Origin: Symbiodinium sp. CCMP2592
Lineage: Eukaryota; Sar; Dinophyceae; Suessiales; Symbiodiniaceae
Reading direction: 5' to 3'
Assembly: GCA_905221615.1 (NCBI GenBank)
Contig: CAJNDT010006021.1
Coordinates: 1 to 64,000 of the forward strand
Length of the DNA: 64,000 bases
In this document: positions 9,929-18,793 of the stretch, piece after piece
Layout of the letters: the number at the start of each line of letters is the position of its first letter
How positions within the stretch are numbered: position 1 is the stretch's first letter
The notes under the pieces: model-generated
What the model saw: only the letters and a program-made list of their open reading frames with translations
Told to the model about the DNA's origin: nothing
Database searches by the model: none
Program-made: the position numbers and the translations under genes

Positions 9929-12900
9929 ATTCCCCGGCTACGTTTGACGCCTCACGGTGGGCAGATTACTACGGATGCCTTCCTGGCAACGATGTCCAGA
10001 TGGCGGATGCTATCCAAGCATACATTCAGGCGCGACTATCGGGCACTCCATGTTGGGTTGAACTGCCTGATGAAGCCTGGCATCCATCTGCGAAACGGCA
10101 CAAATTCCGTAGGCCGGTATGTCGCCTGATCAAAGCTCTATATGGACATCCTGACGCAGGAACCATGTGGGAACAACATTGCCACACCGCGGTACAGAAA
10201 GTAGGGTTCAAGCCGATTGGTGATGAATGGCCATCATTGTATTTCCACCCACAAATGAAGCTCTTACTTGTCATCTACGTGGATGATCTCAAGATGGCAG
10301 GACCCAAAGAGAATCTACCCAAGGGTTGGGACATGCTGCGCCAAGAACTTCGATTGGAAGAAGAAACGCCGCTGGGCTTGTATCTGGGTTGTCGCATCTC
10401 CAAGGGCGAGGCAACGTTGCATGACAAAACGAAGGTGCAGACCGTTACCTACGACATGGAGACGTACCTGGACATGACAGTCAAGAAGTACTGCGACGTG
10501 ACTGGGTTCGATCCGACAAAATTCAAGACGGTACCATCGCCGAGTCCGGCTGAGGAGACTAAGAATCACCCAGCTCGCGCTCCGGCACAGTCAGGTAAAA
10601 GCCATCGATGCACGTGGTGTGGACACACCATGCCTGTTGATAAGGATGGTCGGCTCGTTCCGCCTCCACCTATTCCCAAGGCGCCCGAGGAAGAGGAAAT
10701 CAACGAGGCTAATCGCGGCGCACTTGCTCCGCAGGCAGCCAGCATTCTCATGAAATTGCTTTATGCCGCGCGCATTTGCCGCTTTGATCTTCTGCGCAGT
10801 ATCAACAATCTCGCACGCAAGATCACGAAATGGACCAAGAAGGAGGATGCTCTTCTTCATCATCTCATGGCCTATGTGCACCAGTCCAAACATCACATGA
10901 TGATTGGATGGGTCGGGAACTCCTTGGAGGACTCGTCCATCGGGCTGTTTGCAGATGCGGACTATGCAGGTTGTGGAGAAAGTTTGAAATCTACCTCCGG
11001 TGCTCACTTGCACATTCAAGGTTCTCACACAAGATTTCCCTTGGCGGGACTTAGCAAAAGGCAGGGATGCTTGAGTCATTCCACACCTGAGGCCGAGATT
11101 GTCGCGGCCGACTTTGCCATGTCACGTCTTGGATTGCCTGCTATCACGTTATGGCAGCAGCTTGGGGGGCAAGACCCCAACTTCGTCTTCTACGACGACA
11201 ACCAGACCATGATCGGGGTGATTCGCACGGGCAAGAATCCGACTATGCGTCATTTGGAACGTACCCACGGCATCTGCATTGGATGGATGCATTCTATCTT
11301 TCAGGAAGGTTACGTTTCTCTTGCCTATGAGGTCACTGCCAAGATGTCAGCGGACATACACACCAAGTCGTTCAAGGATTCCGTGTCCTGGACACATGCG
11401 TGTCAGCTCATCAACATCTTTCCGCCGGATCTCATCGGCTCCCAAGAGATTATGGATCTGATGCGGCCTACTCATACCCAAAGCACGGATGAGAAGGGTC
11501 AGCAGCACTACTCGTTCAAGAGCGAGGTGCCTTGTTTTCCTTACACGCAGACGCCGATCCTCCCTCAGGTGTTGTATCGCGCTGGGTTGTCGAGTAAGGA
11601 AGGCTTGCAAGAACATGACAGTGTGGACCCCATCCTGGTTGTCAAGTTCCCGCGCATGTTGCGGGGGCCGCCTTCCGCGTTGCCGCCTGGTCGTTACCTT
11701 CGGTCGACTTGGATTCTTCGTGAAGGGCAGTGGCACCAGCTGGAGGACCGTGCTGCTATCCTTGACACACCGGGCAAGTTCGACCGCTATGTGGAGCGTG
11801 CTGTGTTTCAGTACCATCCGGTACGGGGGCATTTGCGCCCCGCCGCCATTGCGGACGTCCTTGCGCCGCCGTTTTTGCCTCCTCCTGAACCGCCTCTGGG
11901 CCAGTCTTATGTGCGCGCCCTGCCCGCCCAATGGCGAGCGGTGGTTGTCACACTGGCGCGTGCCATCCATGGGGGGTACCAGGGCTTTACATTGCACCAG
12001 GGATTTTGTTTCAACGGCCAGTCCAAAAGTCAAGCCTCTCAATTTGGTTATGACCAATGGTCGTCGGTGTACGAAGATGTATGGCATGATGCGGCGGAAC
12101 AGAAAAGGGAATATCAAGGATATGATGGAGCAATTGTGCCTCACGTGGTCAATTTCGCCGAAAACAAGCCCAAGGAGGGTCTGGTGATCCAATTCCTCGA
12201 CCACGATGGAAGGTTGGTCCATGCTTACAAGAATCCTTACAGCCGGTGGAAGTACCGTATCACTATCAAAGATGCTCCAAAGGCAGTGACGGTATGGACA
12301 TTGATAGGAGTCGATGAGGAGAACTGGTGGAATGAGTATGCTCCAGGCAAGGATTGCATCGCCCAGCATGCTCCCGATTCTCACTACGACCCTGGGCTGC
12401 AAGTAAATGTTCTGAGTATGGGGCGAGAAGTTGACGACGCCATGTGCGCCTACATCTTTGATGTGGTGGAAGCAAGGAAAGACAACCCTAACTCCGTAAT
12501 CTTCATTGGTGCAGGGGTGTTGGGCAAGAATTCGTGGCTGAGTCGGAAAATCGCTGACAACCCTGAAAGGGCCAAATTGCGGACAGACTACCCATGGGGG
12601 GAGGTCGTCCAAAGAATTGCGCGCAGAGCGGCATCATGGGGGTTCCAAATCATCATCGAAGTACCTCCTCGAGTACCAGTCCAGGAAACCAAGCAGTACA
12701 AGGGACTTCAGGAAGATGCCATGTGGAAGAGCATCAAGATCCAAGGATGCACTCACGGGCAACGTTATACCTTTCGGGATCCTGTATCTCCCGGAACCGC
12801 CGTTGAGCTCGGCTACTGCAAGGATGAATGGGAGTACATTGCCGCAAACGTCGCGTTGCATCCTAAGTCGTCTGATGTGTGCTCGTCCAAACATTTGCAC

Positions 12901-13779
12901 ATGACTGATTCGGACGCTAAGGATCGATCTGATAAATGCGAGTTGACTAGCCAAATCTCCAGAAGATTGCTTAAAGCCTTGAAATTTCAGGCAACTGGCG
13001 ATGGGAGATTGGTAGCCATGCCGTCGAAGGCTGGTGGACGAAAGCCAGACCGCATGATTGTTGACCTCTGTGGCTTGGGTAATGGCTACGCCGTGCCTAA
13101 GTCCACTAAGGGTTGCTCTCGCATAACTTGCAAGGAGCTGATCAGCTCCAAAGCCGATGAGGACAACCTTATCGGTACGATGAAGGATGCGTGCCGGAAC
13201 GACCTGCGCACACCTGTGCTATTCGTGGCATCGCTTTTGCGATCAGGTGCTGGTCCTGGAAGTAGTGAAGGGGCTTGCGTGGGGGGTGAGAAACGTTCTG
13301 GTGGGAAGTACAAGGTTTTCAGAAGTGTCTTGAAATCTCTCAAACGCCTGCTGAAGAAGTGTGCGGAATTTTCCGACGTCTATTTTTCGCTTGACATGCC
13401 TTCTTCATGTTCATGTTGGTCTTGGCCAGAGTTGCATGCTCTTGTTTCAAGTGGCAAGGTGACGAAGGTTAAGGTTGATGATCATGTTGGTGCTGATGGC
13501 GATGGTGGTGGACGCAGGATCATGTTCTCTAACATGCCTGAAGCGGATCGTTTGGTGATGAGACCGGATGATTGCTTGGACCATGATTCGAAGAGCAGTT
13601 TGTCGCAGCGCATTGATGTCTCATGGCGGTCAATTGCGAGGAATGTTCGCAGCCTTGTTCGAGCTCATGTCAGTGTCAGTCATGTTGCACATGAATCTGA
13701 GGACATTGCATGGCAGCAACATCAGTGTGTAGACGCTGATGAAGGGGCTATTAGACAGCCCCAACTAAGGAACAACTAA
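9925..13779 (+). CDS. copia-type Pol fragment (RT + RNase H) with long unassigned C-terminal region
   Basis: The protein opens at the LINE junction; the start shown (a GTG) is artificial because the N-terminal part of Pol is missing. RT: QADAIQAYIQ-like block, RRPVCRLIKALYG, then YVDD at 10276. A Cys/His pair (CTWCGH) lies between RT and RNase H. RNase H: FADADYAG (about 10950), STPEAEIVAAD (about 11080), FYDDNQ (about 11190), then KMSADIHTK, the usual copia RNase H ending. From about 11500 to the TAA at 13777 some 760 residues follow that I cannot assign. Near the end, FSLDMPSSCSCWSWPEL (about 13385) resembles a Trp/Pro/Cys block ('EWP..C..W') that I recall from other algal retroelement proteins, here degenerate. 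The frame is intact. It would have supplied reverse transcription; without integrase this copy is not autonomous as seen. Confidence 0.8.
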   Translation: MNSPATFDASRWADYYGCLPGNDVQMADAIQAYIQARLSGTPCWVELPDEAWHPSAKRHKFRRPVCRLIKALYGHPDAGTMWEQHCHTAVQKVGFKPIGDEWPSLYFHPQMKLLLVIYVDDLKMAGPKENLPKGWDMLRQELRLEEETPLGLYLGCRISKGEATLHDKTKVQTVTYDMETYLDMTVKKYCDVTGFDPTKFKTVPSPSPAEETKNHPARAPAQSGKSHRCTWCGHTMPVDKDGRLVPPPPIPKAPEEEEINEANRGALAPQAASILMKLLYAARICRFDLLRSINNLARKITKWTKKEDALLHHLMAYVHQSKHHMMIGWVGNSLEDSSIGLFADADYAGCGESLKSTSGAHLHIQGSHTRFPLAGLSKRQGCLSHSTPEAEIVAADFAMSRLGLPAITLWQQLGGQDPNFVFYDDNQTMIGVIRTGKNPTMRHLERTHGICIGWMHSIFQEGYVSLAYEVTAKMSADIHTKSFKDSVSWTHACQLINIFPPDLIGSQEIMDLMRPTHTQSTDEKGQQHYSFKSEVPCFPYTQTPILPQVLYRAGLSSKEGLQEHDSVDPILVVKFPRMLRGPPSALPPGRYLRSTWILREGQWHQLEDRAAILDTPGKFDRYVERAVFQYHPVRGHLRPAAIADVLAPPFLPPPEPPLGQSYVRALPAQWRAVVVTLARAIHGGYQGFTLHQGFCFNGQSKSQASQFGYDQWSSVYEDVWHDAAEQKREYQGYDGAIVPHVVNFAENKPKEGLVIQFLDHDGRLVHAYKNPYSRWKYRITIKDAPKAVTVWTLIGVDEENWWNEYAPGKDCIAQHAPDSHYDPGLQVNVLSMGREVDDAMCAYIFDVVEARKDNPNSVIFIGAGVLGKNSWLSRKIADNPERAKLRTDYPWGEVVQRIARRAASWGFQIIIEVPPRVPVQETKQYKGLQEDAMWKSIKIQGCTHGQRYTFRDPVSPGTAVELGYCKDEWEYIAANVALHPKSSDVCSSKHLHMTDSDAKDRSDKCELTSQISRRLLKALKFQATGDGRLVAMPSKAGGRKPDRMIVDLCGLGNGYAVPKSTKGCSRITCKELISSKADEDNLIGTMKDACRNDLRTPVLFVASLLRSGAGPGSSEGACVGGEKRSGGKYKVFRSVLKSLKRLLKKCAEFSDVYFSLDMPSSCSCWSWPELHALVSSGKVTKVKVDDHVGADGDGGGRRIMFSNMPEADRLVMRPDDCLDHDSKSSLSQRIDVSWRSIARNVRSLVRAHVSVSHVAHESEDIAWQQHQCVDADEGAIRQPQLRNN

Positions 13780-13891
13780 GGTCTGACCAGACGGATCGGG
13801 GAAGGGTGCCTCTTACGGAGAACCCGGAACCGTGAAGTCGAGTAGGGTGTAGGGACTTCCCTCCTACGGAGGAAGGACCGAAACCCGAGCC
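13780..13891 (+). promoter_or_regulatory. 112-base inter-ORF spacer with small hairpins
   Basis: Lies between the Pol-fragment stop and the ATG of the next long frame. It contains two related blocks, cctcttacggag and cctcctacggagg; the second folds as a short hairpin (cctcc-tac-ggagg). The frame of the downstream gene has a stop at 13850, so ATG 13892 is the first in-frame start after it. Whether the spacer drives re-initiation or a separate transcript cannot be told. Confidence 0.3.
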
Positions 13892-16800
13892 ATGGCTGAA
13901 AGCTACAATGCCTACGAGCTGGCCTTCGAAGGAGTGGACCACGAAGAAGTTTTCCCGTCTGGTGGGATGATGCGAACGTTTCTGAAGTTCCACAAGTTCC
14001 TGGAGATGTATTCTGGGGATTCGTCGCAGAGCGTCTCGCTCCCGCCGAAGATTACGAAAGACAAAGTGGTCGACAATGATCTCATTCGCACATGGGCAGC
14101 GTTCAAAGCACCTCCGTTGGTCTTGCTGTTCACGTGTGCAAATCTGTCGCCAGGAGGGGATCTTTCCATTCGAGTCCGAGAAATCCTCAAAGCTTGCTTA
14201 TTTGCTGCCCCTGAGGAGTACATGGACAAACCCTATGGGGAGATACTCGCCATGGTCATCAAGTTTGGTGGAGGTCTCAAACACATTGTTGCTGACTACG
14301 AGGGGAAGTTCAATGCCATCACCAGGTTTATGGTGGATGAGGAAGTGATCCGCGATGATGCAAAATTGGCTGTGGTTGAACTGGAACAAGAACGAAAACA
14401 AGTTCGGTTCGACTTGAACACTGCAACAAGGAACATCGTCAGTGCGGACGGGTACTACAACCTCGCCGTTCTCATCAACTCCGTGGAGACGCCCTACCAG
14501 ACTGTGACAGACACGAGAATTCAACAATGGTATACGGTGAATCAGGACTACTACCACAAGTTGCCTATGTCGGGTAGAGCACCTGACCAATCAGACCTGT
14601 TGGCGGAGCCTACGTTATGTAGGGTGTGCAAGCTGATGTACATGTTCGCAAAACACACTGGGTATGGACTACGGACCTACAACCAAGAATGTGCAGCGAG
14701 CAACGATGGCGCTACGCCACTCAACGTTCACCAGCTGGCTTTGATGATGCGCACAATGCCTCAAGGCATGGGACATCCGCTCGCCTTTGCGATGAACTCG
14801 CTCCAGGCGTTCAGTGTCTGTCTCCACGTGCTTCATTCCTACGTATCATGGGTTGATCCAGAAACTGGACACCCGCATTACAGATGGTCCAACGATGTGC
14901 TCCCTGATTCCGACTACACCACGTATTCTTTCCTCAAGCACCATGTGGATGCTGTATGTGCAGATCAGGACAGGAACGGCTTCCAATTGCCGGATGCGTT
15001 CCGTAGCTACACCTGGAATCAGTGCGGAGTTGAATCTGGGTATGTGGTCGACTGCTCTACCAAACGCGCCACGTTGAGCATATGGGAAGCAGAATTCCAA
15101 CAGATGGGGGCACCAAGTCCGCTTATGCAAGATGATGGCCTATTTCCGCCCAATCTTCAACGGCATCCTAGCTGGGTATACTCAACGGGGAGAGTTGCGA
15201 TGCCTACGGCAAGCAACCTCGAACCGGAAGGAATCGTGCACCCTGAGCATGGAAGAACGCCGGGACAATCGCAAGGATCCGCTGCTGAGCCTCGAGCCAC
15301 CCCTAGCCACGGACCAAAGAGGGCAAGGACGGACGAGGCAACGGCATCGGCGTCGTCATCTTCTGCGGCACCTCCTCCACAACCATCGACTTCGCAACCG
15401 GAAGAGGAACCATCGCAACCGACATGGGAGGAAGCTCCAATCCCCGCTGGCGCTCAGGAAAGTTGGTACCATTATGTCAACATCGATGAAAAGGGCTGTC
15501 GCTCGAGCTTGCTGGCGACGACCCGTGATCAGGACGAGTACCCACCTACCATTGATGAGACGCCAAAGTTCGTGGCCAACCACGACGTGGGGACCACACC
15601 GATTCAGCATTACGTCAGAAGACTGGTGACCTACTTGGCAAGGATTCGTTCCGTCTCTCAAAGTGACGACAAGGGTCTCAACCTGAAGGTCTACGTGAAG
15701 CTGAGCACGAAGATGTGGTTACGGATGTATTCGCGGCTGTACCATGCATTGGCATTGGTGTCGTGCGTGCATCTTCCTTCTCCTCCAATGCTTACCTCGG
15801 CAGTGATGATCGAGGCAGACAGCGATCTTGTCGACAACGATGAAATTCCGGCAGAAGCAAGGATCAACACCATGAACACGCTGAACGGATTTCGCAATAG
15901 TTTGGGTATGGGTGGCAAGCCTGATGCCGCGACTATGCGCTCTCAATGCACAATCCTCGTCCAAGACTTTGACATGGTCGCAAGGACCAGAGGATCATCG
16001 CATACAGTGAGAGAAAATCTCGTCATGCATGGATGGAGTGAGATCTACATTGTGAGCCCGTCGATCACCGCAGGTGCCAACTACAACTTCCAAGTCACAA
16101 AGGGATCGTTGGAATCTGTGAATGCGACATTGGATGGCTTGACTGAAGAGCAGCTTGCAACCGTCACGTTGCATTACCATCTGTCTCTCCAGGCGATCCT
16201 CATCGAGAACATATCATTTCCGATGAGTGAGGTCGGAGACGGAGCAGCAATTCGTGCTGACTTGCAGCGACAGCTCAAGGTCACGTACGTTGACCCTATC
16301 ATTGCGGCAGGGAAGCGTACCACGCGCCCTCCAATTGTCAACATCAATCACGACTTACGGTTCGTAGGAGCAGCCAGCAATTACCTTCGACAGAAAGCTT
16401 CTATGTTCAACGGCTTCCACGCGCTGGGAATGTATATTGAACTGGAGTTGCGGGCCCGAGCATGCGTGGTGATTCATGGATCTTCGTTTTGGTCAAGAAT
16501 GTATAGCCAGGCGAAACATGCGTCGTCAGGCGTGCATACACTGTCAGTCGAAAAGGTGCCACCACCGGACAATCGGGTCAGGTTCAAATTGGGCCTCGCT
16601 ATCTACGAGAAGCAGCTGTTCTGCGAGAAGATGGTATCCACGTGCTTTGTTGAGGCATCGAAAGTTCGCTCATGGGACGAAACTGTCCGAACCGACTCAG
16701 TCGCTCACCCGTCGCTTGTCGAGATTTGGGAGGACAAGAGTGAAGTCAAGACGTCCACCAAGATTTCGCAGACATGGTTTACGGGAGAACAGCAGCAACA

Positions 16801-18793
16801 GATCAGGTCGGGTGCCCAGGGTGACACGGTCGCTGAATCGTCCACAGTCACCTGGCAGGATTTTGACATCGCCATGACCGTTCCCGAAGCCTACTACGAC
16901 AACAGGCACTACTGGTTCAGGATCGACACCTATGCGACCCTGAACACTGGTTATGTCAAAGGGAGAACGTTCTATTGCCCTGGATGTGAAGCAATGAAGT
17001 TGGCTGAGTGCTACGCACAAGCCTTCTTCAAGCCGACCGGAAACGGGTATCCTGGACACTGCATTGGGTGCGCGCATACTTCAGCCTTGAAGATGCAGCA
17101 TCAAATCGGCTCCTTCAATGACTTGATCACGTCCCAGAAGTACACCTTGGCTTGCGCAAAGCACCTTTATGACCTGAGGCTTCAATTCGTGGATCCTCGC
17201 GTGGACATCAAGGAGTTCCTCAAAGTTTGTGCAGAGATGGTCTATGAAGACATCGGCAAGACGGTTTCTCACTACGGTGGTCTCCGAATCACAGCCAGTC
17301 AGGCCATCGAGTACGCGGCATGGGGAAAGGCCAAACAGTTGGCGTGGGACAGAGGGTACGACTCCGAAGGCAAGACATGCTACATCTGCTACTACGATGC
17401 CGGGAACTGCGCTTATGCTGGTTTCATGAGGATGCTTTTGACTCCGGAAGAGCGTCAAGAATGCTACAGAGGGTCAGTCTTGCCCAAGGAAGAGCTCCTG
17501 GGTGACACAGTGGAGCTGGCGCTCGGGCTTCTTACAATTGCAATGAGACACCCAAGTCATTTTCCGAATTGGGGTGGCCTTGAGGGAGCAAATGCGTGCG
17601 CGAGAGGAATCGAAAGATCATTCTTCCGCTACGCGTCGGCCGAAGCCATCGAGCTGATCACGGTTGACTCCCCGCGCAAAAGGACACCGCCCAAGAAGAA
17701 TGAAGCAGTCGCTGAGATCGTCAACAACATGTCCGCTGACCTCGTGATTGATTTCACAGTGATCGTCGATGGTGATATCTACCCTGTAGAGATTGCGAGA
17801 ACCGACGAGACACAGGCCGCTGACAACGTCACGGACGATCCAGGGTTCTCAGTTGCTCCACCAATACCTGCACAGGATGTAGATGTGGATGCGCAACCCG
17901 AAGAAGAACAAGGTGCAGAAGGCCCTGATCCCAGGCATGCAATTCGTGAAGGATTTGTCGCGCAGCTTCAGGACTATGTGGGCGTACTCGCTCAGGGCGA
18001 AATGTCAGTCGGAAGCGACCGCATCACGTTCTGTGTCGCTTGTGGCAGTGATCTACACACTCTGCCCAATTGCACAGAAAATGCTGCAACCCGGGATCTG
18101 GTACTTCGAGGCGTCCAGATTATCAAGGAAAGTCTTCTTCGATATCCACGTCGAGTACCTACACAAGAGGCTGAGCCAATGGACGTTGACACCACAGATC
18201 ATGTGAGTGTTGCATCCTCGGACCGACGACCCAAGGCCAAAGCCCGACCGCGACGCGGAGGCGAAGCCGTACGGGGTGATGTGGTCTTGATCCGTTATGA
18301 GAACAAACACAATCTCTGCACGGATGTGGAGAATCGTCGGGGCCTACATGATGCTTGTGGCGTACCACTGCAGGAATCGGGACCAGAGAATAGCCAGCGA
18401 GTGGTGGACATCATTGAGCAGCTTTCGGACCATCGCGACCGACGCCTACCTCAACGAGGAGACCGTCCTAGCTTTGCTTACGATGAAAACACTCATAGCT
18501 ACACCAATCCAGGCTATGAATCCATCGGCGGCGGAAGGCCAATCCGGTGCGGGATTCTCGACCTGATCCCAACCAAGGGTGCAAGCTTCATCAACAATCG
18601 GTGGGACATCGTGAACGAAGTTGTCCTTCGCAACATCACCCGTCAGCGCAGACTGAACGCGGATTGGGCGCTATCATGCATCCAATCTGACTTGCGCCAC
18701 AGAATCGCCAGGCGCCCAGGCTCGGAATGGCTTGACAACAGGTGCCAGGTGGCATTCAACAGGTCATCAAATGTGATGAAGGAGGGTGGGTGA
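13892..18793 (+). CDS. Large zinc-binding protein of the copia-type element, function unknown (1633 aa)
   Basis: An intronless frame from ATG 13892 to TGA 18791. I do not recognise the first 480 residues (alpha/beta composition, no signal peptide). A low-complexity Ser/Pro/Glu linker lies at about residues 480-520. Zinc-ribbon-like pairs are C1029/C1032 and C1057/C1060, with another Cys cluster (CYICYYDAGNC) near 1165. A canonical CCHC zinc knuckle, CVACGSDLHTLPNC (C-x2-C-x4-H-x4-C), lies at residues 1381-1394, as in retroviral and retrotransposon nucleocapsids. It sits after pol, where an env-like gene would be, but shows no membrane segments. Its last 19 codons overlap the next frame, which continues in the -1 frame. 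Near the C-terminus 'DLRHR' may be the remnant of the Tpt1 'LRH' motif, so the two frames may once have been one protein. Best guess: nucleic-acid-binding structural or accessory protein. Confidence 0.7.
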   Translation: MAESYNAYELAFEGVDHEEVFPSGGMMRTFLKFHKFLEMYSGDSSQSVSLPPKITKDKVVDNDLIRTWAAFKAPPLVLLFTCANLSPGGDLSIRVREILKACLFAAPEEYMDKPYGEILAMVIKFGGGLKHIVADYEGKFNAITRFMVDEEVIRDDAKLAVVELEQERKQVRFDLNTATRNIVSADGYYNLAVLINSVETPYQTVTDTRIQQWYTVNQDYYHKLPMSGRAPDQSDLLAEPTLCRVCKLMYMFAKHTGYGLRTYNQECAASNDGATPLNVHQLALMMRTMPQGMGHPLAFAMNSLQAFSVCLHVLHSYVSWVDPETGHPHYRWSNDVLPDSDYTTYSFLKHHVDAVCADQDRNGFQLPDAFRSYTWNQCGVESGYVVDCSTKRATLSIWEAEFQQMGAPSPLMQDDGLFPPNLQRHPSWVYSTGRVAMPTASNLEPEGIVHPEHGRTPGQSQGSAAEPRATPSHGPKRARTDEATASASSSSAAPPPQPSTSQPEEEPSQPTWEEAPIPAGAQESWYHYVNIDEKGCRSSLLATTRDQDEYPPTIDETPKFVANHDVGTTPIQHYVRRLVTYLARIRSVSQSDDKGLNLKVYVKLSTKMWLRMYSRLYHALALVSCVHLPSPPMLTSAVMIEADSDLVDNDEIPAEARINTMNTLNGFRNSLGMGGKPDAATMRSQCTILVQDFDMVARTRGSSHTVRENLVMHGWSEIYIVSPSITAGANYNFQVTKGSLESVNATLDGLTEEQLATVTLHYHLSLQAILIENISFPMSEVGDGAAIRADLQRQLKVTYVDPIIAAGKRTTRPPIVNINHDLRFVGAASNYLRQKASMFNGFHALGMYIELELRARACVVIHGSSFWSRMYSQAKHASSGVHTLSVEKVPPPDNRVRFKLGLAIYEKQLFCEKMVSTCFVEASKVRSWDETVRTDSVAHPSLVEIWEDKSEVKTSTKISQTWFTGEQQQQIRSGAQGDTVAESSTVTWQDFDIAMTVPEAYYDNRHYWFRIDTYATLNTGYVKGRTFYCPGCEAMKLAECYAQAFFKPTGNGYPGHCIGCAHTSALKMQHQIGSFNDLITSQKYTLACAKHLYDLRLQFVDPRVDIKEFLKVCAEMVYEDIGKTVSHYGGLRITASQAIEYAAWGKAKQLAWDRGYDSEGKTCYICYYDAGNCAYAGFMRMLLTPEERQECYRGSVLPKEELLGDTVELALGLLTIAMRHPSHFPNWGGLEGANACARGIERSFFRYASAEAIELITVDSPRKRTPPKKNEAVAEIVNNMSADLVIDFTVIVDGDIYPVEIARTDETQAADNVTDDPGFSVAPPIPAQDVDVDAQPEEEQGAEGPDPRHAIREGFVAQLQDYVGVLAQGEMSVGSDRITFCVACGSDLHTLPNCTENAATRDLVLRGVQIIKESLLRYPRRVPTQEAEPMDVDTTDHVSVASSDRRPKAKARPRRGGEAVRGDVVLIRYENKHNLCTDVENRRGLHDACGVPLQESGPENSQRVVDIIEQLSDHRDRRLPQRGDRPSFAYDENTHSYTNPGYESIGGGRPIRCGILDLIPTKGASFINNRWDIVNEVVLRNITRQRRLNADWALSCIQSDLRHRIARRPGSEWLDNRCQVAFNRSSNVMKEGG

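Noticed and set aside
18736-18793. Programmed frameshift with a standard slippery heptamer
   Set aside because: No X XXY YYZ heptamer was found in the overlap; recoding is left open but not claimed.
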